Shown here: positions 8,354 to 16,640 of the stretch, piece by piece
Layout: each line of letters starts with the position of its first letter
Position numbering within the stretch: position 1 is the first letter of the stretch
Assembly: GCA_031253995.1 (NCBI GenBank)
Contig: JAIRVG010000025.1
Span: 1-47,076, forward strand
Reading direction: 5' to 3'
Length of the DNA stretch: 47,076 nucleotides
Source: Paucimonas sp.
GTDB lineage: Bacteria > Pseudomonadota > Gammaproteobacteria > Pseudomonadales > Pseudomonadaceae
The notes under the pieces: model-generated
Database searches by the model: none
What the model was told of the DNA's origin: nothing
What the model saw: only the letters and a program-made list of their open reading frames with translations
Program-made: the position numbers and the translations under genes

Positions 8354-9779
8354 GGGACTGCAGGGTATCGCGCAGACGGTCCAGCGCCGGGTCGATATCC
8401 AGCAGTTCGATGGCGCCAAAGCCCAGCAGCAGGCCGGGCTGCGGCGGCGTCTCGCTGTAGAACGGGCGCAACGAGTACAGGCCGACCTCCACCTTGCGCG
8501 CCAGGGCGATGACGAATTCCACGTCCACCGCGTTCCGGGCCAGGGCGCTGAGGTGATAGCCGGCGCTGCTGGGCACGGCTTCGAACCAGGGACTCAGGTC
8601 GCCGTCCAGGCGCTGCAGGATACGTTCGCGCCGCGCGGCATAGAGCCCGTGGCAGCGGCGGATGTGCCGCAGCAGATGACCCTCGCCGATGAAACGCGCC
8701 AGGGCCCACTGGCCCAGCGTCGAGGTGTGCCAGTCGCTCAGTTGCTTGGCGATCCGCACCGGCTCCAGCAACGCCGGCGGCAGGATCGCGTAGCCCAGGC
8801 GCAGTTCCGGCAGCACGGTCTTGGAGAAGGTGCCGACATAGGCCACCAGGCCGTGCGTGTCGAGGCTCTGCAGGGCGTCGGTGGGGCGGCCTTCGTAGCG
8901 GAACTCGCTGTCGTAGTCGTCCTCGACGATCACCGCGCCCAGCTCGGCGGCGCGGGCCAGCAGGGCGTGCCGGCGTGCCAGGCTCATGGGCATGCCCAAG
9001 GGGAACTGGTGCGAGGGCGTCACATAGATCAGCCGCACGCCGGCCTCGATCAGCTCGACGCGGATACCCTCGGCATCCACCGGCACATGCCGGATGCGCG
9101 CACCCAGGGCCTCGAACAGATGTTTTGCCGGCGGATAGCCGGGGTCTTCCATGGCCACCGTGCACCCTGGCTCGATCAGCACCCTGGCGATCAGGTCCAG
9201 GGCCTGCTGCGCACCGCTGCACACCTGCACGTTGTCCGCATCGCAGTGCACGCCACGGGCGAAAGCGATATGCCGGGCGATGGCTTCGCGCAGCTCGGGC
9301 AGGCCGCGGGCATCGCTGTAGCGGGTGGTGCTGCGCTGGCACTGGCGCAGGGCGTGCTGGCTGCACTGGCGCCAGGTATCGAACGGGAAGTGGACCTTGC
9401 TCGACACCCCGCCGGCGAAGTCGTAGCGCGACGGCTGGTCCAGCGCCGGGCGGCCCATGGGCAGGCCGCGGGCGCGCCAGCGTTCCAGGCTGGCGGCGCT
9501 GGCCAGTGGTGTGTCGTGGCGGCCCGGCGCGCTGGCCAGGGGCTGCGGAGTGACGAAGGTGCCACGGCCGACCTGGCCGCTGAGCAGGTTGTCGTAGGTC
9601 AGCCGCGAATAGGCCTCGGCCACGGTCTTGCGCGACACCCCCAGTTGCTCGGCCAGCAGTCGCGTCGGCGGCAGTTGGGTGCCGGCGGCGAGACGGCCGC
9701 TGTCGATGCCGTCGCGCAATTGCCGGTACAGCTGGTCGGCAAGGTCCTTGCGGCCGTGGAGGGTGATGTGCAGTTCCAT
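8346..9779 (-). CDS. MocR/PdxR-type GntR family regulator with aminotransferase domain
   Basis: A 477-residue fusion. Residues about 10-75 form a GntR winged helix (LADQLYRQLRDGIDSGRLAA ... LGVSRKTVAEAYSRL); residues about 110-470 form a fold-type I aminotransferase domain, with GTFSKTVLPELRLGY carrying the PLP-binding Lys and EDDYDSEFRYEG the cofactor Asp. Such proteins are transcription factors that sense PLP or an amino compound and rarely act as enzymes. The ATG at 9779 was chosen over a 47-residue upstream extension. Divergent from the DUF2790 gene (152-base gap). The regulated target is not evident. Confidence 0.88.
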   Translation of the reverse strand: MELHITLHGRKDLADQLYRQLRDGIDSGRLAAGTQLPPTRLLAEQLGVSRKTVAEAYSRLTYDNLLSGQVGRGTFVTPQPLASAPGRHDTPLASAASLERWRARGLPMGRPALDQPSRYDFAGGVSSKVHFPFDTWRQCSQHALRQCQRSTTRYSDARGLPELREAIARHIAFARGVHCDADNVQVCSGAQQALDLIARVLIEPGCTVAMEDPGYPPAKHLFEALGARIRHVPVDAEGIRVELIEAGVRLIYVTPSHQFPLGMPMSLARRHALLARAAELGAVIVEDDYDSEFRYEGRPTDALQSLDTHGLVAYVGTFSKTVLPELRLGYAILPPALLEPVRIAKQLSDWHTSTLGQWALARFIGEGHLLRHIRRCHGLYAARRERILQRLDGDLSPWFEAVPSSAGYHLSALARNAVDVEFVIALARKVEVGLYSLRPFYSETPPQPGLLLGFGAIELLDIDPALDRLRDTLQSLS

Positions 9780-9931
9780 GAGGGCGAAGTCCGGGCGCAG
9801 AAACGGTTGACGAGGGTAACCGATTTCCCTGCCGTTCATCCCCCCAGCCCACGGATTCCGTGGGCTGGATCCACACTCAAGGGTGACGTGATCGCAGCAC
9901 GGTGCATGACCTTGAACCAAGGAGATTCGCC

Positions 9932-10183
9932 ATGAAATTGCGTTTGATGTTGCTTCCCCTGTTGCTCCTTTGCGGCGCCGCCCAGGCCACGCAGACCCCG
10001 ACCCCGGTCGACTACCAGTACGGCACGCGCCTGGATATCGCCAAGGTGCTGGACCTGCGTGAGCCTGCCACGGATTACCAGTGCAAGGTGGTCGTGGCGA
10101 CCATGACCTACCTGGACTCCCAGGGCCAGGAGCATGCGTTGAACTATCGCAAGCTTTCTTCGGAGTGCACTGAGCAGGGATGA
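9932..10183 (+). CDS. DUF2790 small secreted protein
   Basis: An 83-residue protein with a Sec signal peptide (MKLRLMLLPLLLLCGAAQA, cleaved near residue 19) and the Pseudomonas DUF2790 core: VDYQYGTRLDIAKVLDL ... CKVVVATMTYLDSQG ... LNYRKLSSEC. A good AAGGAGA ribosome site precedes the ATG. The two Cys residues could pair in the periplasm. Such proteins are common and often multi-copy in Pseudomonas; the function is not known to me. Confidence 0.85.
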   Translation: MKLRLMLLPLLLLCGAAQATQTPTPVDYQYGTRLDIAKVLDLREPATDYQCKVVVATMTYLDSQGQEHALNYRKLSSECTEQG

Positions 10184-10200
10184 GTGGGTCTTGTTGTGGT

Positions 10201-10233
10201 GCCTGGCAGCCCCAATGCGGTCCACTGCCAGGC
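10201..10233. terminator. Inverted repeat between convergent genes
   Basis: GCCTGGCAG and CTGCCAGGC form a 9-bp stem with a 15-base loop between the convergent ends of the DUF2790 and DapA-like genes. No T-run follows, so the terminator role is only a suggestion. Confidence 0.35.
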
Positions 10234-10259
10234 CCTCACAGCTGCCTGGGTTCGATCAA

Positions 10260-11147
10260 TCAGACCAATTCACCCAACAGCGTCTTCAACCGTTCACACC
10301 CAGCCTCATCCAGTGCAAACACCGGCGCCCGCGGCACGCCGCAATCGATCCCGGTCAGCTTCAACCCGGCCTTCACCGTCGCCGGCAAGCCACCCTTGAG
10401 GATGAAGTCCAGCAACGGCAACTGCCGGTAGAACAACTCACGCGCGCGTTCCAGGTCATTGCCAAGCACCGCCCGGTACAGCTGCTGGTTCAGCGCCGGA
10501 ATCAGGTTGGCCGCCGCCGTGCACCAGCCGCTTGCGCCGGCAACGAAGGCCTCCAGGGCCAACGGGTTGCAGCCGTTGTAGTAGGGCACCTGGCCTTCGC
10601 CCAACTGCTGCAGGGCATGCATGCGCTGGATGTCGCCGGTGCTCTCCTTGACCATGGTCACGTTCTCCACCGCCTTGACGATGCGCAGGATCAGTTGCAC
10701 CGACATGTCGGTGCCGCTGGTGGCCGGGTTGTTGTAGAGCATGATCGGGATGCCGATGCTGTCGCCGATGCGCTGGTAGTGACGCAGGATCTCCGCCTCG
10801 CTGAGCTTCCAGTAGGCCGCCGGCAGCACCATCACCGCATCGGCGCCGTGTTCCTCGGCGAAGCGCGCGCGGCGGATGGCGTTGGCGGTGGTCAGGTCGG
10901 AGACGCTGACGATGGTCGGCACGCGCCGGGCGATATGGCGGAGGCTGAATTCCGCTACCTGGCTCCATTCCCGATCGTTGAGGTAGGCGCCTTCGCCGGT
11001 GCTGCCCAGCGGGGCAATGGCCTGCACGCCGCCGTCGATCAGGCGGTCGATGGACTGGCCGAGGGCGGCCAGGTCGAGGCTTTCGCCATCATGGCCGCTG
11101 AACGGGGTGACGGTGTAGCCGATGATGCCGTGGAAAAGAGTGTTCAT
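10260..11147 (-). CDS. Dihydrodipicolinate synthase family (DapA-like) lyase/aldolase
   Basis: A 295-residue class I aldolase of the DapA/N-acetylneuraminate lyase superfamily. The visible markers are PLGSTGEGAYL (the G-[ST]-T-G-E pyruvate-binding loop), Tyr138 in IMLYNNPATSGTD, and Schiff-base Lys167 in NVTMVKEST. It should form or split a C-C bond with pyruvate or a related 2-keto acid. It lies 20 bases downstream of a class II aldolase gene, so a catabolic role is more likely than lysine biosynthesis. The ATG at 11147 has a GGAG site; reading upstream runs through the aldolase gene in another frame. Confidence 0.88.
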   Translation of the reverse strand: MNTLFHGIIGYTVTPFSGHDGESLDLAALGQSIDRLIDGGVQAIAPLGSTGEGAYLNDREWSQVAEFSLRHIARRVPTIVSVSDLTTANAIRRARFAEEHGADAVMVLPAAYWKLSEAEILRHYQRIGDSIGIPIMLYNNPATSGTDMSVQLILRIVKAVENVTMVKESTGDIQRMHALQQLGEGQVPYYNGCNPLALEAFVAGASGWCTAAANLIPALNQQLYRAVLGNDLERARELFYRQLPLLDFILKGGLPATVKAGLKLTGIDCGVPRAPVFALDEAGCERLKTLLGELV

Positions 11148-11167
11148 GCGCAAGGCTCCAAAGCAGG

Positions 11168-11950
11168 TCAGTTCAGGCAGTCGGCGTGCTTGCGCAGGCT
11201 TTGCCGGGCGAAATAGTTGAAGGCGGCACCGTGGCGCTTGGGCCGGTCGATCCAGTCGTGGGCTTCGCGGCCCAGGGCCGGGTCGATCGGCTGGACGGTC
11301 CCGGCGGACATGGCCAGCAGTTGCAACTGCGCCGCACGCTCGATCAGGTTGGCGGTGACGCAGGCCTGCTCGATATCCACGCCGGTGGACAACTGACCGT
11401 GGTGAGACAAGAGGATGGCACGCTTGTCGCCCAGGGCGGCGGCGATGATCTCGCCTTCTTCGTTGCCCACCGGCACACCGGGCCAGCGTTCGAGGAACGC
11501 GCAGTCGTCGTACAGCGGGCAGACGTCCATGTGCGACACCTGCAGCGGCACTTCCAGCATCGACAGCGCGGCGACATGGGTGGGATGGGTGTGGATGATG
11601 CAGTTGACGTCCGGGCGGGCGCGGTACAGCCAGCTGTGGAAGCGGTTGGCCGGGTTGGCCATGCCCTGGCCTTCGAGCACCTCCAGGTCCTCGTTGACCA
11701 GCAGCAGGTTGCTGGCGCTGATCTCGTCGAAACCCAGGCCCAGTTGCTGGGTGTAGAAGGTCCCGGGCTGCGGACCGCGGGCGCTGATCTGCCCGGCCAG
11801 GCCGGAATCGTGGCCACGGTCGAAGAGAATCCGGCAGGTCAGGGCCAGCTTTTCCCTGACAGTCCACGTATTATCCGCCAGCGAGCCTTGCATCCGCGCA
11901 AGGGCCTGCTGGACCAGCTGGTCCTTGGGCAATGCCATTGTGTTGGTCAT
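11168..11950 (-). CDS. Class II aldolase/adducin family protein
   Basis: A 260-residue zinc-dependent enzyme of the fuculose-phosphate aldolase/adducin fold. The metal-binding IIHTHPTH (His120, His122) and LLSHHGQLSTG segments are intact. Family members split phosphorylated or free hydroxy-acids, or decarboxylate keto-acids. It begins the two-gene operon with the DapA-like lyase and is divergent from an XRE-cupin regulator. Together the two enzymes could break down a branched or hydroxylated carbon skeleton stepwise to pyruvate; the starting compound is unknown. Ribosome site GAGG before the ATG at 11950. Confidence 0.85.
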   Translation of the reverse strand: MTNTMALPKDQLVQQALARMQGSLADNTWTVREKLALTCRILFDRGHDSGLAGQISARGPQPGTFYTQQLGLGFDEISASNLLLVNEDLEVLEGQGMANPANRFHSWLYRARPDVNCIIHTHPTHVAALSMLEVPLQVSHMDVCPLYDDCAFLERWPGVPVGNEEGEIIAAALGDKRAILLSHHGQLSTGVDIEQACVTANLIERAAQLQLLAMSAGTVQPIDPALGREAHDWIDRPKRHGAAFNYFARQSLRKHADCLN

Positions 11951-12033
11951 CGGGGTGTCCTCGGTGAGGTGAGTGCGATGTCATGACTGGCCCGCCCCGC
12001 AAGCCTGAGAAACGAACGGGGCGGTCAATCCGG

Positions 12034-12069
12034 ATGACACAAACAAGGCTATATGACACAAAGTGTCAT
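12034..12069. promoter_or_regulatory. Palindromic operator, probably for the XRE-cupin regulator
   Basis: ATGACAC-AAA-GTGTCAT (12053-12069) is a perfect inverted repeat, and the half-site ATGACAC recurs at 12034. Both lie in the 164-base gap between the aldolase operon and the divergent XRE gene. Position and symmetry make this the best candidate operator for the regulator at 12115. Confidence 0.65.
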
Positions 12070-12114
12070 TAGCAAGGGAAAAGTTGCACACTTGATGGGA
12101 ATCGGTCGCACCGC

Positions 12115-12654
12115 ATGTCTATCCGTTTGAAATTATTGAGAAAAAAACTGGGCATTACCCTTGAGGTGCTGGCCGAGAAATCCGGTATGACCAAGAGCTA
12201 CCTGTCCAAGGTCGAGCGCGGTCTGAACACCCCGTCGATCGCGGCCGCGCTCAAGCTGGCCCGGGCCCTGGGGGTCAATGTCGAGGAACTGTTCGCCGAG
12301 GACACGCCGAACCAGGCGCGCTACAGCCTGGTGCGCAGCGGCGAGCGCCAGCGCCTCGCCGGCAGTGACGGGGGACCGGGCTATGCGGTGCTGGCCAACC
12401 AGATCGGCCAGCGCAGCCTGTTGCCTTTCCTCATCAGCCCGCCCATGGATTTCAGCGACTCGACCTTCAAGGAGCACCTGGGCGAGGAATTCCTCTTCGT
12501 CCACGAAGGCCGGGTCGAGGTGGACTTCATGAGCGAACGGGTGCTGCTGGAGCGTGGCGACGCCCTGTACTTCAATGCCCAGACCCCGCACCGCCTGCGT
12601 TCCCTGGGCGACGTGCCGGCGCAGTTGCTGGTGGTGGTGCACGACGCCGACTGA
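12115..12654 (+). CDS. XRE family regulator with cupin sensor domain
   Basis: A 179-residue regulator. Residues 1-60 form an XRE helix-turn-helix (KLGITLEVLAEKSGMTKSYL, then KVERGLNTPSIAAALKLARA); residues about 105-175 form a double-stranded beta-helix cupin (EHLGEEFLFVHEGRVEVDF ... LERGDALYFNAQTPHRLRS). Family members sense small molecules and usually control neighbouring catabolic genes. It is divergent from the aldolase/DapA-like operon, with a palindrome in the gap. The ribosome site is weak. Ligand unknown. Confidence 0.88.
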   Translation: MSIRLKLLRKKLGITLEVLAEKSGMTKSYLSKVERGLNTPSIAAALKLARALGVNVEELFAEDTPNQARYSLVRSGERQRLAGSDGGPGYAVLANQIGQRSLLPFLISPPMDFSDSTFKEHLGEEFLFVHEGRVEVDFMSERVLLERGDALYFNAQTPHRLRSLGDVPAQLLVVVHDAD

Positions 12655-12696
12655 TAGGCTCTCTGTCGTTTTCGTACAACCTCGGGAGGATTTTCG

Positions 12697-13482
12697 ATGA
12701 GCAACGGTTCGACGTTCTGGCGTGATCCGGCGCTGGCGTTCATCGAGGCCCGGGGTGTCGCCGACGGGCGCAAGGTCTGTTATTCGCGGCATTCCCACGA
12801 AGGCTTTTCCATCGGCGCCATCACCGCCGGGCGCAGCACCTATTTCGACGGCCAGCGCTGGCACGAAGTGGAGGCCGGCACCGTGGTGATGATGAACCCG
12901 GGGGTGGTGCATGCCTGCAACCCCATCGCCGACCAGCCATGGTCGTATCTGATGCTCTATGTCGACATGCCGTGGCTGCGGGACCAGGGTTTCGAGCCCC
13001 TGGCGCAGACCCTGAGTACCTCGCCGGCGCTGTACCGTGGCCTGGTTGCGCTATACGGCCGGCTCACCGACGCCGATTGCTCCCGTGAGGACAAGCGCCT
13101 GGCGGCGGAATGCTTTTTCGGCCAGCTGCGCGAGCAGATCGAGGCGGCGCCGCAGGTGGCGGGGCAGGGCAACGAGCGTTTGCAGCGGGCGGCGGACTAT
13201 ATTCGCGCGCACTGCACCGAGCCGCTGAAGCTGGAGGACATCGGCCAGGCGGCAGGACTGTCGACCTCCTACCTGATCCGCGCCTTCAAGCAGCATTTCG
13301 GCCTGACGCCCCATGGGTTCCTGCTCGATCACCGGGTGCGCTATGCCCGGGCGCAACTGCGCCAGGGCCGGTTGATCGCCGAGGTTGCCCATGAGGCCGG
13401 TTTTGCCGACCAGGCCCACCTGCAGCGGGCCTTCAAGCAGCACCTGGCGGCGACGCCGGGGCATTACCGCTCAGCCCAGTAG
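12697..13482 (+). CDS. AraC family regulator with N-terminal cupin
   Basis: A 261-residue AraC-type activator. The N-terminal ligand domain includes RHSHEGFSIGAITAG and MMNPGVVHACNP; the C-terminal domain has two helix-turn-helices, LEDIGQAAGLSTSYLIRAF and AEVAHEAGFADQAHLQRAF. A strong GGGAGGA ribosome site fixes the ATG. The 3' end overlaps the convergent LysE-type exporter gene by 12 bases. This AraC/LysE pairing is common in pseudomonads, and the regulator probably controls the exporter, although transcription is convergent rather than divergent. Confidence 0.87.
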   Translation: MSNGSTFWRDPALAFIEARGVADGRKVCYSRHSHEGFSIGAITAGRSTYFDGQRWHEVEAGTVVMMNPGVVHACNPIADQPWSYLMLYVDMPWLRDQGFEPLAQTLSTSPALYRGLVALYGRLTDADCSREDKRLAAECFFGQLREQIEAAPQVAGQGNERLQRAADYIRAHCTEPLKLEDIGQAAGLSTSYLIRAFKQHFGLTPHGFLLDHRVRYARAQLRQGRLIAEVAHEAGFADQAHLQRAFKQHLAATPGHYRSAQ

Positions 13483-14058
13483 CAGGTAGCCGGCGCTGGC
13501 GGCCAGCAGGCCGGCCAGGGTGCGGTTGAACAGGCGCATGCGCCGCGGTTCTTCGAGGTGCCGGCGGATCACCGTGCCGGCCCAGGCCCAACTGCCCAGC
13601 GACAGGTAGCAGATCACCAGGTAGATCAGGGTGAACTGCCAGAGCAGCGCGCTTTCGCCCTGGCCGACGAAGGCCCCGACCCCGGCCACGCAGGCCAGCC
13701 AGGCCTTGGGATTGAGCCATTGCATGGCGGCGCCGTAGAGGTAGCCGGGGGCCTTGTGCGGGTCGCCGTCGCCGAGTCGGCCGTCGTCGCTGGCGAGTTT
13801 CCAGGCCATGTACAACAGGAACAGGATGCCGGCCCAGCGCAGCGCCTCGCTCAGTCCCGGCCAGCGCAGCAGTACCGCGTGCAGGCCGAAGCCGATCAGC
13901 AACAGCAACAGGCAGAACCCCAGGGTCGCCCCGGTGACATGCCGCAGGGCCGGGCGCAGGCCATGGCGGGCGCCGGCGGCGAGGGCCACCAGGTTGACCG
14001 GGCCTGGGGAGATGGAGGAGGCCAGCGCGAAGGCGGCCATGGACAGCGACAGGCTCAT
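13471..14058 (-). CDS. LysE family amino-acid exporter
   Basis: A 195-residue inner-membrane protein with five to six hydrophobic helices and the RhtB/LysE signature SSISPGPVNLVALAAGARHG near the N-terminus, then MQWLNPKAW in the middle. Such proteins export amino acids or derivatives in exchange for protons. AGAGAG precedes the ATG. The length is slightly short but complete for the family. Substrate not predictable. Confidence 0.85.
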   Translation of the reverse strand: MSLSLSMAAFALASSISPGPVNLVALAAGARHGLRPALRHVTGATLGFCLLLLLIGFGLHAVLLRWPGLSEALRWAGILFLLYMAWKLASDDGRLGDGDPHKAPGYLYGAAMQWLNPKAWLACVAGVGAFVGQGESALLWQFTLIYLVICYLSLGSWAWAGTVIRRHLEEPRRMRLFNRTLAGLLAASAGYLLLG

Positions 14059-14159
14059 GAAAGGCTCTCTCGATTGGGGGAGGGAGCCTGGAGACTATCG
14101 GGGCGGTTGTGGCGGGTATTGAAGAAAACTGCCCTCGGAGATTTGGCACGGTTTCCTGA

Positions 14160-14385
14160 TGAGAGATCACCCAGCCCTGTGGGGCTGCGCTGCCGCGCAG
14201 ACAACCAGACCGCAAGTGCGCCACGGTCCGGCGTGGGAGCGGATTCATCCGCGATTGGGCGCGAAGCGGCCATAAAACCTGAGTCCGCAGTGTGTCAGGA
14301 AAACTCGGGACTCAGGTTTTACGACGGCTACGCCGCCGATCGCGGATGAATCCGCTCCCACGCCATCCCTGTCATACAGTGTTTG
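14160..14385 (-). repeat. Composite REPIN, copy 1
   Basis: Two REP arms face each other: CGTGGGAGCGGATTCATCCG (14231 onward) and its complement ending at 14364, about 130 bases overall. Inside are GGCGCGAAGCGGCC and an inverted CCTGAGTC pair around 14279 and 14310. On the left is a 'tail' rich in GCGCAG (14166-14230) that is about 80% like the reverse complement of 37338-37392; on the right a short head, CATCCCTG. The whole element is therefore the same kind as the one at 37157 but in opposite orientation. It sits between the LysE and YebC-like genes. Confidence 0.85.
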
Positions 14386-14413
14386 CGGCGACCCTGGACC
14401 CTGAACCCAGAGG

Positions 14414-14456
14414 CCGCGACGGGCAATCGACATTTTTTGTCGATTGCCCGTCGCGG
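14414..14456. other. Perfect 19-bp hairpin upstream of the YebC-like gene
   Basis: CCGCGACGGGCAATCGACA pairs without mismatch with its complement ending at 14456 around a TTTTT loop. It lies about 68 bases before the YebC-like ATG. It has no downstream T-run, so it is not an ordinary terminator; it could be a transcript-end barrier, an mRNA leader structure or a repeat remnant. Confidence 0.8.
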
Positions 14457-14523
14457 CGCGTATAAACTGCTCGCCACTTTGTCGGTCGTTTCCTGAACCG
14501 ACACCTGAAACAAGAGAGTCGAA

Positions 14524-15234
14524 ATGGGCGCACAGTGGAAAGCCAAGCATAAAGAACAAGCTGCCAATGCCAAGGGCAAGATCATGGGCAAGCTGGCCAA
14601 GGAAATTCAGATCGCCGCGCGCAGCGGTGCCGACCCGGACATGAACGCCCGCCTGCGCCTGGTGGTCGAGCAGGCCAAGAAAGCCTCCATGACCCGCGAG
14701 ACCCTCGAACGCGCGATCAAGAAAGGCGCCGGCCTGCTGGGCGAGCAAGTGCAGTACCACGCGGTGAAATACGAAGGTTTCGCCCCGCACCAGGTGCCGC
14801 TGATCGTCGAGTGCCTGACCGACAACGTCAACCGTACCGTCGCCGAGGTCCGCGTGCTGTTCCGCAAGGGCCAGCTGGGCGCCGAGGGTTCGGTATCGTG
14901 GGACTTCAACCATGTCGGCCTGATCGAAGCCACCCCGGACAGCGCCGATGCCGACCCTGAAATGGCCGCCATCGAAGCCGGTGCCCAGGACTTCGAGCCT
15001 GCCGATGAAGGCGCGACCCTGTTCATCACCGAAACCACCGACCTGGACAGCGTGCAGAAAGCCCTGCCTGGCCAGGGTTTCACCGTGATCTCGGCGAAGA
15101 TCGGCTACACCCCGAAAAACCCGGTCAGCGCGGCAAGCCTGGGCGCGGAAGAGCTGGCCGAGGTGGAAGCCTTCCTCGAAGCCATCGATGGGCATGACGA
15201 CGTACAGAACGTCTATGTGGGCCTGACTGCCTGA
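14524..15234 (+). CDS. YebC/PmpR family protein (YeeN-like paralogue)
   Basis: A 236-residue member of the YebC/PmpR family. The N-terminus [19 protein letters not shown] is of the YeeN branch, while the classical YebC starts MAGHSKW. The core has [19 protein letters not shown] and [10 protein letters not shown], then three small alpha/beta domains. Members bind DNA or the ribosome; recent work ties some to easing ribosome stalls at prolines. It stands alone. A tight hairpin lies upstream of the ATG and another palindrome follows the stop. Whether this copy is the main one or a paralogue cannot be decided here, but the N-terminus suggests the paralogue. Confidence 0.88.
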   Translation: MGAQWKAKHKEQAANAKGKIMGKLAKEIQIAARSGADPDMNARLRLVVEQAKKASMTRETLERAIKKGAGLLGEQVQYHAVKYEGFAPHQVPLIVECLTDNVNRTVAEVRVLFRKGQLGAEGSVSWDFNHVGLIEATPDSADADPEMAAIEAGAQDFEPADEGATLFITETTDLDSVQKALPGQGFTVISAKIGYTPKNPVSAASLGAEELAEVEAFLEAIDGHDDVQNVYVGLTA

Positions 15235-15243
15235 CAGTCGCTG

Positions 15244-15272
15244 CCTTGTCGCGGGCAACCCCCGCGACAAGG
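15244..15272. terminator. Perfect hairpin after the YebC-like gene
   Basis: CCTTGTCGCGGG and CCCGCGACAAGG form a 12-bp perfect stem with a 5-base loop, 9 bases after the stop and just before the convergent LRR-kinase gene end. There is no T-run, so it is either a weak terminator or a REP-like palindrome. Confidence 0.55.
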
Positions 15273-15291
15273 TCCTCGCCACTACGCCGGC

Positions 15292-16569
15292 CTAGTGCTC
15301 CAACAGCCCCAGGATCCGGGCAAACCCCGGTCGCATCGAAGCATCACTCCCCAGGCATTCCTTGCATAGCGCTTCCATTCCCGGCAACGCCTCGTCACAG
15401 CGCTCCAGCAACTCCCCCAGCAGCACCCCGAACGCCCGCACCTCGATCCGCTCGATCAACTGCGCCTCGACGCTCCCGTCGCCACCATGAAACGACGCCG
15501 CGCCAAAGTCCCCCAGCAGGCTATGCCCCTGCTCGTCACAAAGAATGTTGTGCCCATACAGGTCGCCATGGCTGATGCCACGGCCGTGCAGGTGCGCGGC
15601 CACCGAGGCGATCGCCTGCGCCAGGCGCTTCACCCCGGCGCCATCCAGCCGGCGGTCCGCCGGGTAGATGTCACGGGTACAGCTGTCCAGGCTCGGCGGT
15701 CCGGCGAGGTTGAACCAGGCCGGGTCTATCAGTTCCATGACCAGTGCGGGGACACCCTGCGGATGATTGTCCACCCGGCCGATCAGCGGAATCAGGTGCT
15801 CGTGGTTGCCCGCAGCGATGCACGCCTGCATCTCCAGCAACGGACTGCCGTCGCTGGTGATATCGCCCTTGTACAGCTTTACCGCCACGGCAGCGTCGTG
15901 CCCTTGCAACCGCGCCCGGTGGATGATTCCCGAGGCGCCCTGGCCAAGCTGCTGTTCCAGGGTGATGGCATGCCAGTCGACCTGCGCGCATTCCCGTGCC
16001 GGCAGATCCCCGTGCAACGGATTGCCGGCATAGGCCAGCCAGGCCAGGTTGGGCATGCGCAGCAACCACTCGGGCAGCGCTTGCAGGCGGTTGGCGGCGA
16101 TGCGCAGCAGTTCCAGCTTCTCGCAGCGGGCCAGGCCTTGGGGCAGTTCGCGCAGGCGGTTGCCGGCGAGCATCAGCTTCTGCAGGTCACGGCAATCGCC
16201 CAGGGCCTCCGGCAGGGCTTCCAGCCGGTTGTCGGTCAGCACCAGCGAACGCAGGCGCGGCGGCAGGGCGGCGGCCGGAACATGGCTGATCTGGTTGCTC
16301 TTCACCCCGACCACCTGCAACTGCGCGCAGCCGCCGATGCCGACCGGCAATTCGCTCAAGCGATTTTCCGAACAGAACAGCACTTTCAGCTTGTGCAGGC
16401 GGCCAAGGTCGTCGGGCAGGGTGGTCAGGGCATTGCCGGTCAGGTTGAGCACTTCGAGGCTGTCGGCCAGGTCGAAGATTTCCTCGGGGAACTGCTCAAG
16501 GCCGCAGGCCAGGTCGAGGCGAACGGTACCTGCCAGGCGGCCGGCTTTCAGGTCTTCAAGGCTGTGCAT
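15292..16569 (-). CDS. Leucine-rich repeat protein kinase
   Basis: A 425-residue two-part protein. Residues about 15-190 are leucine-rich repeats (LEVLNLTGNALTTLPDDLG, LRSLVLTDNRLEALPEAL and others, about seven units). Residues 203-425 form a Ser/Thr-type kinase: LGQGASG glycine loop, Lys231 in AVAVKLYKG, HGDLYGHNIL catalytic loop (Asp336, Asn341) and DFG at 354-356. All key catalytic residues are present. No signal peptide or membrane helix, so cytoplasmic. Known from other pseudomonads, function unclear; the repeat part likely binds a protein partner. It stands alone between the YebC-like gene and a TonB receptor. Confidence 0.88.
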   Translation of the reverse strand: MHSLEDLKAGRLAGTVRLDLACGLEQFPEEIFDLADSLEVLNLTGNALTTLPDDLGRLHKLKVLFCSENRLSELPVGIGGCAQLQVVGVKSNQISHVPAAALPPRLRSLVLTDNRLEALPEALGDCRDLQKLMLAGNRLRELPQGLARCEKLELLRIAANRLQALPEWLLRMPNLAWLAYAGNPLHGDLPARECAQVDWHAITLEQQLGQGASGIIHRARLQGHDAAVAVKLYKGDITSDGSPLLEMQACIAAGNHEHLIPLIGRVDNHPQGVPALVMELIDPAWFNLAGPPSLDSCTRDIYPADRRLDGAGVKRLAQAIASVAAHLHGRGISHGDLYGHNILCDEQGHSLLGDFGAASFHGGDGSVEAQLIERIEVRAFGVLLGELLERCDEALPGMEALCKECLGSDASMRPGFARILGLLEH

Positions 16570-16640
16570 GGGGGCTGTCGTGGCAAAAAAAGGCGACCAT
16601 CATAGCAGCGCCCATGCAACTTGAGTTCGCAGGCAATCAC

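Noticed and set aside
14160..14385. Possible insertion sequence
   Set aside because: There is no transposase frame inside; the inner sequence is short and shared with the copy at 37157, as in REPINs.
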